This document shows positions 39,995 to 50,222 of a stretch of DNA of 64,000 nt, piece after piece (the first letter of the stretch is position 1; every line of letters begins with the position of its first letter). Where the stretch lies: the NCBI GenBank assembly GCA_039566865.1, contig CM076957.1:11975896-12039895 (forward strand), given 5' to 3'. Made by a program: the position numbers and the translations under genes. The DNA comes from Aurelia coerulea (taxonomy: Eukaryota > Cnidaria > Scyphozoa > Semaeostomeae > Ulmaridae). The notes under the pieces were generated by a model. The model was not told the origin of the DNA, did no database searches, and saw only the letters and a list, made by a program, of their open reading frames with translations.

Positions 39995-40986
39995 TCGATT
40001 TATTGTATGTTTATTTTCGCAAAGAAAACAAAATATAACAACAAAACGTGTGGATTAACTTACTTTATTACCTAAAATATATATTATAAAGAATATTGCA
40101 CTCATGGTCCTTTAAAACTTTAGTTCTGCCAGTAACTTCTTTATAGCACTTTATTAGTGATGCAGCAACCAGTTTTTGAAACATTAATATAAACATTAGT
40201 TTTTCTTTCGTTTCATTTTAGCTTTACTGCATAAACAAACATCGATTAATTGAATGTTTATTTTCTCAAAGAAAACAAAATATAACAACAAAAAGTGTGG
40301 ATTAACGTACTTCAGTAGCTAAAATATATATTATAAAGAACATTGCACTCTTCGTCCTTTAAAACTTTGGTTCTGCCAGTAATTTCTTTTATAGCACTAC
40401 ATTAGTGCTGTAGCAGCCATTCTTGGAAACATTACTATAGTCATTAGTTTTTTCTTTAGTCTCATTTTAGCTTTACTGTATAAACAAACATCGATCAATT
40501 AAATGTTTATTTTCTCAAAGAAAACAAAATATAACAATAAAAAGTGTATACTAACGTACTTTAGTAGCCAAAATATATATAATAAAGAATATTGCAATCA
40601 TTGTCCTTTAAAACTTCAGTTCTGCCAGTAACTTCTTTATAGCACTTTATTAGTGCTGGAGCAACCAATTTTGAAAACATTACTATAAACGTTAGCTTTT
40701 TCTTTCGTTTCATTTTATCTTTACTGCATAAACAAACATCGATTAATTAAATGTTTATTTTCTCAAAGAAAACAAAAAAAAACACGAAAAGTGTGGATTA
40801 ACGTACTTTAGTAGCTACAATATATATTATAAAGAGTATTGCACTCTTCGTCCTTTAAAACCTTGGTTCTGCCCGTAAACTTCTTTTATAGCACTATATT
40901 AGTGCTGTAGCAGCTATTTTTGGAAACATTACTAGAGATATTAGTTTTTTTTTAGTCTCATTTTAGCTTTACTGCATAAACAAACA
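39995..40986. repeat. Partial seven-monomer repeat, four monomers (extra in domain A')
   Basis: Monomers start at 39995, 40242, 40491 and 40739. They correspond to slots 1, 2, a 3/4 mosaic, and 5. Monomer 40491 begins ATCGATCAATT with GTATACTAACG and switches after GTACTTTAGTAG to the ACATAAT type (CCAAAATATATATAAT). This block is not present between 6716 and 8455 in domain A and adds 991 bp to the offset between the domains. Confidence 0.83.
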
Positions 40987-42725
40987 TCGATTTATTGTAT
41001 GTTTATTTTCGCAAAGAAAACAAAATATAACAACAAAACGTATGGATTAACTTACTTTATTACCTAAAATATATATTATAAAGAATATTGCGCTCATGGT
41101 CCTTTAAAACTTTAGTTCTGCCAGTAACTTCTTTATAGCACTTTATTAGTGATGCAGCAACCAGTTTTTGAAACATTAATATAAACATTAGTTTTTCTTT
41201 CGTTCCATTTTAGCTTTACTGCATAAACAAACATCGATTAATTGAATGTTTATTTTCTCAAAGAAAACAAAATATAACAACAAAAAGTGTGGATTAACGT
41301 ACTTCAGTAGCTAAAATATATATTATAAAGAACATTGCACTCTTCGTCCTTTAAAACTTTGGTTCTGCCAGTAATTTCTTTTATAGCACTACATTAGTGC
41401 TGTAGCAGCCATTCTTGGAAACATTACTATAGTCATTAGTTTTTTCTTTAGTCTCATTTTAGCTTTACTGTATAAACAAACATCGATTAATTAAATGTTC
41501 ATTTTATCAAAGAAAACAAATACAAACAAAAAGAGTGTGGATTAACGTACTTTAGTAGCTACAATATATATTATAAAGAGTATTGCACTTTTCGTCCTTT
41601 AAAACTTTAGTTCTGCCAGTAATTTCTTTTAGAGCACTATGTTAGTGCTGTAGCAGCCATTCTTGGAAACATTACTATAAACATTAGTTTTTTCTTTAGT
41701 CTCATTATAGCTTTACTGTATAAACAAACATCGATTAATTAAATGTTTATTTTCTCAAAGAAAACATAATATAACAACAAAAAGTGTGGATTAACGTACT
41801 TTAGTAGCCAAAATATATATAATAAAGAATATTGCAATCATTGTCCTTTAAAACTTCAGTTCTGCCAGTAACTTCTTTATAGCACTTTATTAGTGCTGGA
41901 GCAACCAATTTTGAAAACATTACTATAAACGTTAGCTTTTTCTTTCGTTTCATTTTAGCTTTACTGCATAAACAAACATCGATTAATTAAATGTTTATTT
42001 TCTCAAAGAAAACAACAACAAAACACAAAAAGTGTGGATTAACGTACTTTAGTAGCTACAATATATATTATAAAGAGTATTGCACTCTTCGTCCTTTAAA
42101 ACCTTGGTTCTGCCCGTAAACTTCTTTTATAGCACTATATTAGTGCTGTAGCAGCTATTTTTGGAAACATTACTAGAGATATTAGTTTTTTTTTTAGTCT
42201 CATTTTAGCTTTACTGCATGAATAAACATTAATTAATTAAATGTTCATTTCCTCAAAGAAAACAAAATATAACAACAAAAAATGTGGATTAACGTACTTT
42301 AGTAGCTACAATATATATTATAAAGAGTATTGCACTTTTCGTCCTTTAAAACTTTAGTTCTGCCAGTAATTTCTTTTAGAGCACTATTTTAGTGCTGTAG
42401 CAGCCAATTATTGAAACATTACTCTAAACATTAGTTTTTTCTTTCGTTTCAATTTAAATTTACTGCATAAACAAACATCGATTAATTGAATGTTTATTTT
42501 CTCAAAGAAAACAAAATACAAACAGAAAAAGTGTGGATTAACTTACTTTAGTAGCCAAAACATATATTATAAAGAATATTGCAATCATGGTCCTTTAAAA
42601 CTTTAGTTCTGCCAGTAACTTCTTTATAGCACGTTATTAGTGCTGCAGCAACCAATTTTTGAAACATTACTATAAACATTAGTTTTTTCTTTCGTTTCAT
42701 TTTAGCTTTACTGCATAAACAAACA
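40987..42725. repeat. Seven-monomer higher-order repeat, domain A' copy 1 (1739 bp)
   Basis: Monomers start at 40987, 41234, 41483, 41731, 41979, 42229 and 42478. Slot order is the same as 6716-8455, including ACAACAAAACACAAAAAG with CCCGTAAACTTC in slot 5 and a TTCATTTCC monomer with altered start in slot 6 (ATTAATTAATT here, ATCAATTAATT at 7959). Slot 6 has GAGTATTGCACTTTTCG here but GAATATTGCACTCATGG at 7959, a local exchange. Confidence 0.88.
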
Positions 42726-44464
42726 TCGATTTATTGTATGTTTATTTTCGCAAAGAAAACAAAATATAACAACAAAACGTGTGGATTAACTTACTTTATT
42801 ACCTAAAATATATATTATAAAGAATATTGCACTCATGGTCTTTTAAAACTTTAGTTCTGCAGGTAACTTCTTTATAGCACTTTATTAGTGATGCAGCAAC
42901 CAGTTTTTGAAACATTAATATAAACATTAGTTTTTCTTTCGTTTCATTTTAGCTTTACTGCATAAACAAACATCGATTAATTGAATGTTTATTTTCTCAA
43001 AGAAAACAAAATATAACAACAAAAAGTGCGATTAACGTACTTCAGTAGCTAAAATATATATTATAAAGAACATTGCACTCTTCGTCCTTTAAAACTTTTG
43101 TTCTGCCAGTAATTTCTTTTATAGCACTACATTAGTGCTGTAGCAGCCATTCTTGGAAACATTACTATAGTCATTAGTTTTTTCTTTAGTCTCATTTTAG
43201 CTTTACTGTATAAACAAACATCGATTAATTAAATGTTCATTTTCTCAAAGAAAACAAAATACAAACACAAAGAGTGTGGATTAACATACTTTAGTAGCTA
43301 CAATATATATTATAAAGAGTATTGCACTTTTCGTCCTTTAAAACTTTAGTTCTGCCAGTAATTTCTTTTAGAGCACTATGTTAGTGCTGTAGCAGCCATT
43401 CTTGGAAACATTACTATAAACATTAGTTTTTTCTTTAGTCTCATTATAGCTTTACTGTATAAACAAACATCGATTAATTAAATGTTTATTTTCTCAAAGA
43501 AAACATAATATAACAACAAAAAGTGTGGATTAACGTACTTTAGTAGCCAAAATATATATAATAAAGAATATTGCAATCATTGTCCTTTAAAACTTCAGTT
43601 CTTCCAGTAACTTCTTTATAGCACTTTATTAGTGCTGGAGCAACCAATTATTGAAACATTACTATAAACATTAGCTTTTTCTTTCGTTTCATTTTAGCTT
43701 TACTGCATAAACAAACATCGATTAATTAAATGTTCATTTTCTCAAAGAAAACAAAATATAACACGAAAAGTGTGGATTAACGTACTTTAGTAGCTACAAT
43801 ATATATTATAAAGAGTATTGCACTCTTCGTCCTTTAAAACCTTGGTTCTGCCCGTAAATTTCTTTTATAGCACTATATTAGTGCTGTAGCAGCTATTTTT
43901 GGAAACATTACTATAGACATTGGTTTTTTTTTTAGTCTCATTTTAGCTTTACTGCATGAATAAACATCGATTAATTAAATGTTCATTTCCTCAAAGAAAA
44001 CAAAATATAACAACAAAAAGTGTGGATTAACGTACTTTAGTAGCTACAATATATATTATAAAGAGTATTGCACTTTTCGTCCTTTAAAACTTTAGTTCTG
44101 CCAGTAATTTCTTTTAGAGCACTATTTTAGTGCTGTAGCAGCCAATTATTGAAACATTACTATAAACATTAGTTTTTTCTTTCGTTTCAATTTAAATTTA
44201 CTGCATAAACAAACATCGATTAATTAAATGTTTATTTTCTCAAAGAAAACAAAATATAACAACAAAAAGTGTATACTAACGTACTTTAGTAGCTACAATA
44301 TATATTATAAAGAGTATTGCTTTCTTCGTTCTTTAAAACTTTAGTTCTGCCAGTAATTTCTTTTAGAGCACTATATTAGTGCTGTAGCAGCCATTCTTTG
44401 AAACATTACTATAGGCATTAGTTTTTTCTTTAGTCTCATTTTAGCTTTACTGCATGAACAAACA
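42726..44464. repeat. Seven-monomer higher-order repeat, domain A' copy 2 (1739 bp)
   Basis: Monomers start at 42726, 42973, 43221, 43470, 43718, 43967 and 44216. They lie 34270-34271 bp from 8456, 8703, 8951, 9200, 9448, 9696 and 9945, a constant offset over the block. The rare AAAAAGTGCGATTAACG (slot 2) and GTATTGCTTTCTTCG (slot 7) are shared with domain A. Confidence 0.88.
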
Positions 44465-46950
44465 TCGATTAATTAAATGTTTATTTTGTCAAAAAAAACA
44501 AAATATAACAACAAAAAGTGTGGATTAACGTACTTTAGTAGCTACAATATATATTATAAAGAGTATTGCACTCTTCGTCCTTTAAAACTTTGGTTCTGCC
44601 AGTAATTTCTTTTATAGCACTATATTAGTGCTGTAGCAGCCATTCTTGGAAACATTACTATAGACATTAGTTTTTTCTTTAGTCTCATTTTAGCTTTACT
44701 GCATAAACAAACATCGATCAATTAAATGTTTATTTTCTCAAAGAAAACAAAATATGACAATAAAAAGTGTATACTAACTTAATTAGTAGCTACAATATAT
44801 ATTATAAAGAGTATTGCACTCTTCGTTCTTTAAAACTTTAGTTCTGCCAGTAATTTCTTTTAGAGCACTATATTAGTGCTGGAGCAACCAATTATTGAAA
44901 CATTACTATAAACATTAGCTTTTTCTTTCGTTTCATTTTAGCTTTACTGCATAAACAAACATCGATTAATTAAATGTTCATTTTCTAAAAGAAAACAAAA
45001 TATAACACGAAAAGTGTGGATTAACGTACTTTAGTAGCTACAATATATATTATAAAGAGTATTGCACTCTTCGTCCTTTAAAACCTTGGTTCTGCCCGTA
45101 AATTTCCTTTTATAGCACTATATTAGTGCTGTAGCAGCTATTTTTGGAAACATTACTATAGACATTGGTTTTTTTTTTAGTCTCATTTTAGCTTTACTGC
45201 ATGAATAAACATCGATTAATTAAATGTTCATTTCCTCAAAGAAAACAAAAAATTACAACAAAAAGTGTGGATTAACGTACTTTAGTAGCTACAATATATA
45301 TTATAAAGAGTATTGCACTCTTCGTTCTTTAAAACTTTAGTTCTGCCAGTAATTTCTTTTAGAGCACTATATTAGTGCTGTAGCAGCCATTCTTGGAAAA
45401 AATTACTAAAGACATTAGTTTTTTCTTTAGTCTCATTTTAGCTTTACTGCATAAACAAACATCGATTAATTAAATGTTCATTTTCTCAAAGAAAACAAAA
45501 TACAAACACAAAAAATGTGGATTAACTTACTTTAGTAGCCAAAATATATATTATAAAGAATATTGCACTCTTCGTCCTTTAAAACTTTAGTTCTGCCAGT
45601 AACTTCTTTATAGCACTTTATTAGTGCTACAGCAACAATTTTGTGAAACATTACTATATACATTAGTTTTTTCTTTCGTTTCATTTTAGCTTTACTGCAT
45701 AAACAAACATCGATTAATTAAATGTTAATTTTCTCAAAGAAAACAAAATACAAACACAAAAAGTGTGGATTAACTTACTTTAGTAGCCAAAATATATATT
45801 ATAAAGAATATTGCACTCATGGTCCTTTAAAACTTTAGTTCTGCCAGTAGCTTCTTTATAGCACTATATTAGTGCTGCAGCAACGATTATTTGAAACATT
45901 ACTATATACATTAGTTATTTCTTTAGTTTCATTTTAGCTTTACTGCATAAACAAACATGGATTAATTAAATGTTCATTTTCTCAAAGAAAACAAAATACA
46001 AACACAAAAAATGTGGATTAACTTACTTTAGTAGCCAAAATATATATTATAAAGAATATTGCACTCTTCGTCCTTTAAAACTTTAGTTCTGCCAGTAACT
46101 TCTTTATAGCACTTTATTAGAGCTACAGCAACGATTTTGTGAAACATTACTATATACATTATTTTTTTCTTTCGTTTCATTTTAGCTTTAATGCATAAAC
46201 AAACATCGATTAATTAAATGTTAATTTTCTCAAAGAAAACAAAATACAAACACAAAAAGTGTGGATTAACTTACTTTAGTAGCCAAAATATATATTATAA
46301 AGAATATTGCACTCATGGTCCTTTAAAACTTTAGTTCTGCCAGTAGCTTCTTTATAGCACTATATTAGTGCTGCAGCAACGATTATTTGAAACATTACTA
46401 TATACATTAGTTATTTCTTTAGTTTCATTTTAGCTTTACTGCATAAACAAACATCGATTAATTGAATGTTTATTTTCTCAAAGAAAACAAAATACAAACA
46501 GAAAAAGTGTGGATTAACTTACTTTAGTAGCCAAAACATATATTATAAAGAATATTGCAATCATGGTCCTTTAAAACTTTAGTTCTGCCAGTAACTTCTT
46601 TATAGCACGTTATTAGTGCTGCAGCAACCAATTTTTGAAACATTACTATAAACATTAGTTTTTTCTTTCGTTTCATTTTAGCTTTACTGCATAAACAAAC
46701 ATCGATTTATTGTATGTTTATTTTCGCAAAGAAAACAAAATATAACAACAAAAAGTGTGGATTAACGTACTTTAGTAGCTACAATATAAATTATAAAGAA
46801 TATTGCACTCTTCGTCCTTTAAAACTTTGGTTCTGCCAGTAATTTCTTTTATAGCACTATATTACTGCTGTAGCAGCCATTCTTGGAAACATTACTATAG
46901 ACATTAATTTTTTCTTTAGTCTAATTTTAGCTTTACTTCATAAACAAACA
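44465..46950. repeat. Mixed tail of domain A' (10 monomers)
   Basis: Monomers start at 44465, 44714, 44962, 45212, 45462, 45710, 45958, 46206, 46454 and 46702. Monomer 44714 starts like 10693 but ends as an ACATAAT-type beta, switching inside the main dyad. Monomers 44962 and 45212 partly repeat 43718 and 43967. From 45710 to 46454 it matches 10940-11683. The last monomer has the ATTTATTGTATG start and runs into the junction. Confidence 0.8.
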
Positions 46951-47030
46951 TTAGTTTTAGTCATTAGTCATCAGTTTAGTCATTAGTTTTTTCTTTAGTC
47001 TCATTTTAGCTTTACTGTATAAACAAACAT
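46951..47030. repeat. Rearranged junction between domains A' and C
   Basis: A normal tail ends AAACAAACA at 46950, but TCGATTAATT does not follow. Instead the bases run TTAGTTTTAGTCATTAG, then TCATCAGTTTAGTCATTAG and a normal tail again to AAACAAACAT at 47030, which goes directly into TTTCTCAAAG. About 80 bases thus hold a second tail with a small duplication of TTAGTCATTAG-like units, and the following monomer has lost roughly its first 19 bases. Monomer types differ markedly on the two sides. Confidence 0.85.
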
Positions 47031-47756
47031 TTTCTCAAAGAAAACAAAATACAAAAACAAAAAGTGTGGATTAACGTACTTTAGTAGCTACAATATAAAT
47101 TATAAAGAGTATTGCACTTTTCGTCCTTTAAAACTTTAGTTCTGCCAGTAATTTCTTTTAGAGCACTATGTTAGTGCTGTAGCAGCCATTCTTGGAAACA
47201 TTACTATAGACATTAGTTTTTTCTTTAGTCTCATTATAGCTTTATTGCATAAACAAACATCGATTAATTAAATGTTTATTTTCTCAAAGAAAACAAAATA
47301 TAACAACAAAAAGTGTGGATTAACGTACTTTAGTAGCTACAATATATATTATAAAGAGTATTGCACTCTTCGTCCTTTAAAACCTTGGTTCTGCCCGTAA
47401 ATTTCTTTTATAGCACTATATTAGTGCTGTAGCAGCTATTTTTGGAAACATTACTATAGACATTAGTTTTTTTTTAGTCTCATTTTAGCTTTACTGCATG
47501 AATAAACATCGATTAATTAAATGTTCATTTCCTCAAAGAAAACAAAATATAACAACAAAAAGTGTGGATTAACATACTTTAGTAGCCAAAAATATATATT
47601 ATAAAGAATATTGGACTCATGGTCCTTTAAAACTTTAGTTCTGCCGGTAACTTCTTTATTACACTTTATTAGTGCTGCAGCAACCAATTTTTTAAACATT
47701 ACTATAAACATTAGTTTTTTCTTTTTTTCATTTTAGCTTTACTGCATTAACAAACA
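47030..47756. repeat. Start of domain C (one truncated and two full monomers)
   Basis: Monomers start at about 47030 (truncated at its 5' side), 47270 and 47509. Monomers 47270 and 47509 (CCCGTAAATTTC, then TTCATTTCC with GATTAACATAC, CCAAAAATATAT and TTGGACTCATGG) recur at 50223 and 50471, with offsets of 2953 and 2962 bp. TTGGACTC is a private variant of these monomers and of 50720. Confidence 0.82.
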
Positions 47757-49244
47757 TCGATTAAATAAATGTTTATTTTCTCAAAGAAAACAAAATATAA
47801 CAACAAAAAGTGTGGATTAACGTACTTTAGTAGCTACAATAAATATTATAAAGAGTATTGCACTCTTCGTCCTTTAAAACTTTTGTTCTGCCAGTAATTT
47901 CTTTTATAGCACTTTATTAGTGCTGTAGCAGCTATTCTTTGAAACATTACTATAGACATTAGTTTGTTCTTTATTTACTCCATAAACAAACATCGATTAA
48001 TTAAATGTTCATTTTCTCAAAGAATACAAAATACAAACACAAAAAGTGTGGATTAACTTACTTTAGTAGCCAAAATATATATTATAAAGAAAATTGCACT
48101 GATGGTCCTTTAAAACTTTAGTTCTGCCAGTAACTTCTTTATAGCACTTAATTAGTGATGCAGCAACCAATTTTTAAAACATTACTATAAACATTAGTTT
48201 TTTCTATGGTTTCATTTAGCTTTACTGCATAAACAAACATCGATTAATTGAATAATTATTTTCTCAAAGAAAACAAAATATAACAACAAAAAGTGTGGAT
48301 TAACTTACTTTAGTAGCCAAAACATATATTATAAAGAATATTGCACTCATGGTCCTTTAAAACTGTAGTTCTGCCAGTAACTTCGTTATAGCACGTTATT
48401 AGTGCTGCAGCAACCAATTTTTGAAACATTACTATAAACATTAGTTTTTTCTTTCGTTTCATTTTAGCTTTACTGCATAAACAAACATCGATTAATTAAA
48501 TGATTATTTTCTCAAAGAAAACAAAATATAACAACAAAAAGTGTGGATTAACGTACTTTAGTAGCTAGAATATATATTATAAAGAGGATTGCACTCTTCG
48601 AACTTTGGGTCTGCAAGTAATTATTTTTATAGCACTATATTAGAGCTGTAGCAGCCATTCTTGGAAACATTGCTATAGACATTAGTTTTTTCTTTAGTCT
48701 CATTTTATCTTTACTGCATAAACAAACATCGATTCATTGAATGTTTATTTTCTCAAAGAAATCAAAATACAAACACAAAAAGTGTGGATTAACTTACTTT
48801 AGTAGCTACAATATATATTATAAAGAGTATTGCACTCTTCGTCCTTTAAAACTTTAGTTCTGCCAGTAATTTCTTTTAGAGCACTATGTTAGTGCTGTAG
48901 CAGCCATTCTTAGAAACATTACTATCGACATTAGTTTTTTCTTTAGTCTCATTATAGCTTTACTGTATAAACAAACATCGATTAATTAAATGTTTATTTT
49001 CTCAAAGAAAACATAATATAACAACAAAAAGTGTGGATTAACGTACTTTAGTAGCCAAAATATATATAATAAAGAATATTGCAATCATTGTCCTTTAAAA
49101 CTTTAGTTCTGCCAGTAACTTCTTTATAGCACTTTATTAGTGCTGGAGCAACCAATTTTTGAAACATTACTATAAACATTAGCTTTTTCTTTCGTTTCAT
49201 TTTAGCTTTACTGCATAAACAAACATCGATTAATTAAATGTTTA

Positions 49245-49259
49245 TTTTCTCAAAGAAAA
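49245..49259. other. Conserved hairpin-capable dyad 1 (TTTTCT-CAA-AGAAAA)
   Basis: Six-base perfect arms flank a three-base spacer, and the arms extend to nine bases with one mismatch. The element sits about 20 bases into almost every monomer of both families. Recurrent variants weaken it: CTAAAAAG (995, 1504, 27592, 34277), TCGCAAAG in the TTATTGTATG-start monomers, and TGTCAAAG in several alphas. It is the dyad most widely shared across the array. Confidence 0.8.
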
Positions 49260-49298
49260 CAAAATATAACAGCAAAAAGTGTGGATTAACGTACTTTA

Positions 49299-49316
49299 GT
49301 AGCTACAATATATATT
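49299..49316. other. Adjacent palindromes GTAGCTAC and AATATATATT
   Basis: GTAGCTAC (49299-49306) is a perfect 8-bp palindrome, immediately followed by the perfect 10-bp palindrome AATATATATT (49307-49316). In beta the first becomes GTAGCCAA and is lost, while the AT palindrome is partly kept. The AT-alternating stretch is the lowest-stability part of the monomer by base composition. Confidence 0.75.
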
Positions 49317-49319
49317 ATA

Positions 49320-49336
49320 AAGAGTATTGCACTCTT
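49320..49336. other. Alpha-specific inverted repeat AAGAGT-ATTGC-ACTCTT
   Basis: Six-base perfect arms flank the spacer ATTGC. Both arms are altered in beta (AAGAAT and ACTCAT), so pairing is lost there, and one arm is altered in the CACTTTTCG alphas. The element is therefore diagnostic for alpha and for the left half of many gamma monomers. Confidence 0.75.
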
Positions 49337-49376
49337 CGTCCTTTAAAACTTTGGTTCTGCCAGTAATTTCTTTTAT

Positions 49377-49401
49377 AGCACTATATTAGTGCTGTAGCAG
49401 C
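49377..49401. other. Overlapping dyads AGCACTA-TAT-TAGTGCT and GCTG-TAG-CAGC
   Basis: Seven-base perfect arms flank a three-base loop (49377-49393). The right arm overlaps a second interrupted palindrome, GCTGTAGCAGC (49391-49401), so two alternative hairpins compete for GCT. Across alpha the loop varies (TAT, TTT, CAT, TGT, TCT) while both arms stay intact. That is what conserved pairing would look like, although the sequence alone does not prove it. In beta the arms shrink to five or six bases and the second dyad becomes GCTGCAGC. Confidence 0.75.
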
Positions 49402-50222
49402 CATTCTTGGAAACATTACTATAGACATTAGTTTTTTCTTTAGTCTCATTTTAGCTTTACTGCATAAACAAACATCGATTAATTAAATGTTTATTTTCTC
49501 AAAGAAAACAAAATATAACAACAAAAAGTGTATACTAACGTACTTTAGTAGCTACAATATATATTATAAAGAGTATTGCACTCTTCGTTCTTTAAAACTT
49601 TAGTTCTGCCAGTAATTTCTTTTAGAGCAATATATTAGTGCTGTAGCAGCCATTCTTGGAAACATTACTATAGACATTAGTTTTTTCTTTAGTCTCATTT
49701 TAGCTTTACTGCATAAACAAACATCGATTAATTAAATGTTTATTTTCTCAAAGAAAACAAAAAGATATAACAACAAAAAGTGTATACTAACGTACTTTAG
49801 TAGCTACAATATATATTATAAAAAGTATTGCAATCTTCGTTCTTTAAAACTTTAGTTCTGCCAGTAATTTCTTTTAGAGCACTATATTAGTGCTGTAGCA
49901 GCCATTCTTGGAAACATTTCTAAAGACATTAGTTTTTTCTTTAGTCTCATTTTAGCTTTACTGCATAAACAAACATCGATTAATTAAATGTTCATTTTCT
50001 CAAAGAAAACAAAATACAAACACAAAAATGTGGATTAACTTACTTTAGTAGCTAAAATATATATTATAAAGAATATTGCACTCTTCGTCCTTTAAAACTT
50101 TAGTTCTGCCATTAACTTCTTTATAGCACTTTATTAGTGCTACAGCACCGATTTTGTGAAACATTACTATATACATTAGTTTTTTCTTTACTCTCTTTCT
50201 AGCTTTATTGCATAAACAAACA

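Larger units (their letters stand above)
49226..49474. repeat. Representative alpha monomer (249 bp)
   Basis: This is a clean example of the alpha family. Diagnostic features in order are: ATTAATTAAATG start, TTTTCT-CAA-AGAAAA, GTGTGGATTAACGTAC, GTAGCTAC, the AATATATATT palindrome, GAGTATTGCACTCTTCG, GGTTCTGCC, AATTTCTTTTATAGC, AGCACTA-TAT-TAGTGCT, GCTGTAGCAGCC, ATTCTTGGAAACATTA, TTTAGTCTC and TTTACTGC. Alpha relatives differ by small sets of linked changes, such as GTATACTAACG replacing GTGGATTAACG, CACTTTTCG replacing CACTCTTCG, or TTTCATTTCC near the start. Because 249 is a multiple of three, unlike the 247-248 of beta, alpha keeps reading phase from copy to copy; I attach no coding meaning to that. 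Confidence 0.9.
47757..50222. repeat. Ten-monomer block, copy 1 (2466 bp)
   Basis: Monomers start at 47757, 47993, 48240, 48488, 48729, 48978, 49226, 49475, 49724 and 49976. Markers are AATAAATATTAT with a 13-bp tail deletion (slot 1), CACTGATGG (slots 2), TCTATGGTTTC (slot 2 tail), CTTCGAACTTTGGGTCTGC (slot 4), ATTCATTGAATG (slot 5), ACATAAT (slot 6) and AACAAAAAGATATAAC (slot 9). The copy at 51719 lies 3962 bp away. Confidence 0.88.

Noticed and set aside
49299..49365. Pol III A and B boxes, tRNA-derived (SINE-like) origin
   Set aside because: TAGCTA and GGTTCTGCC sit at a plausible distance, but both differ from the consensus at important positions, and there is no tRNA-like fold or A-rich end.
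49403..49418. CENP-B box in ATTCTTGGAAACATTA
   Set aside because: It resembles the left part of the mammalian CENP-B box with one base missing, but lacks the required TTCG and CGGG core bases. Probably a coincidence.
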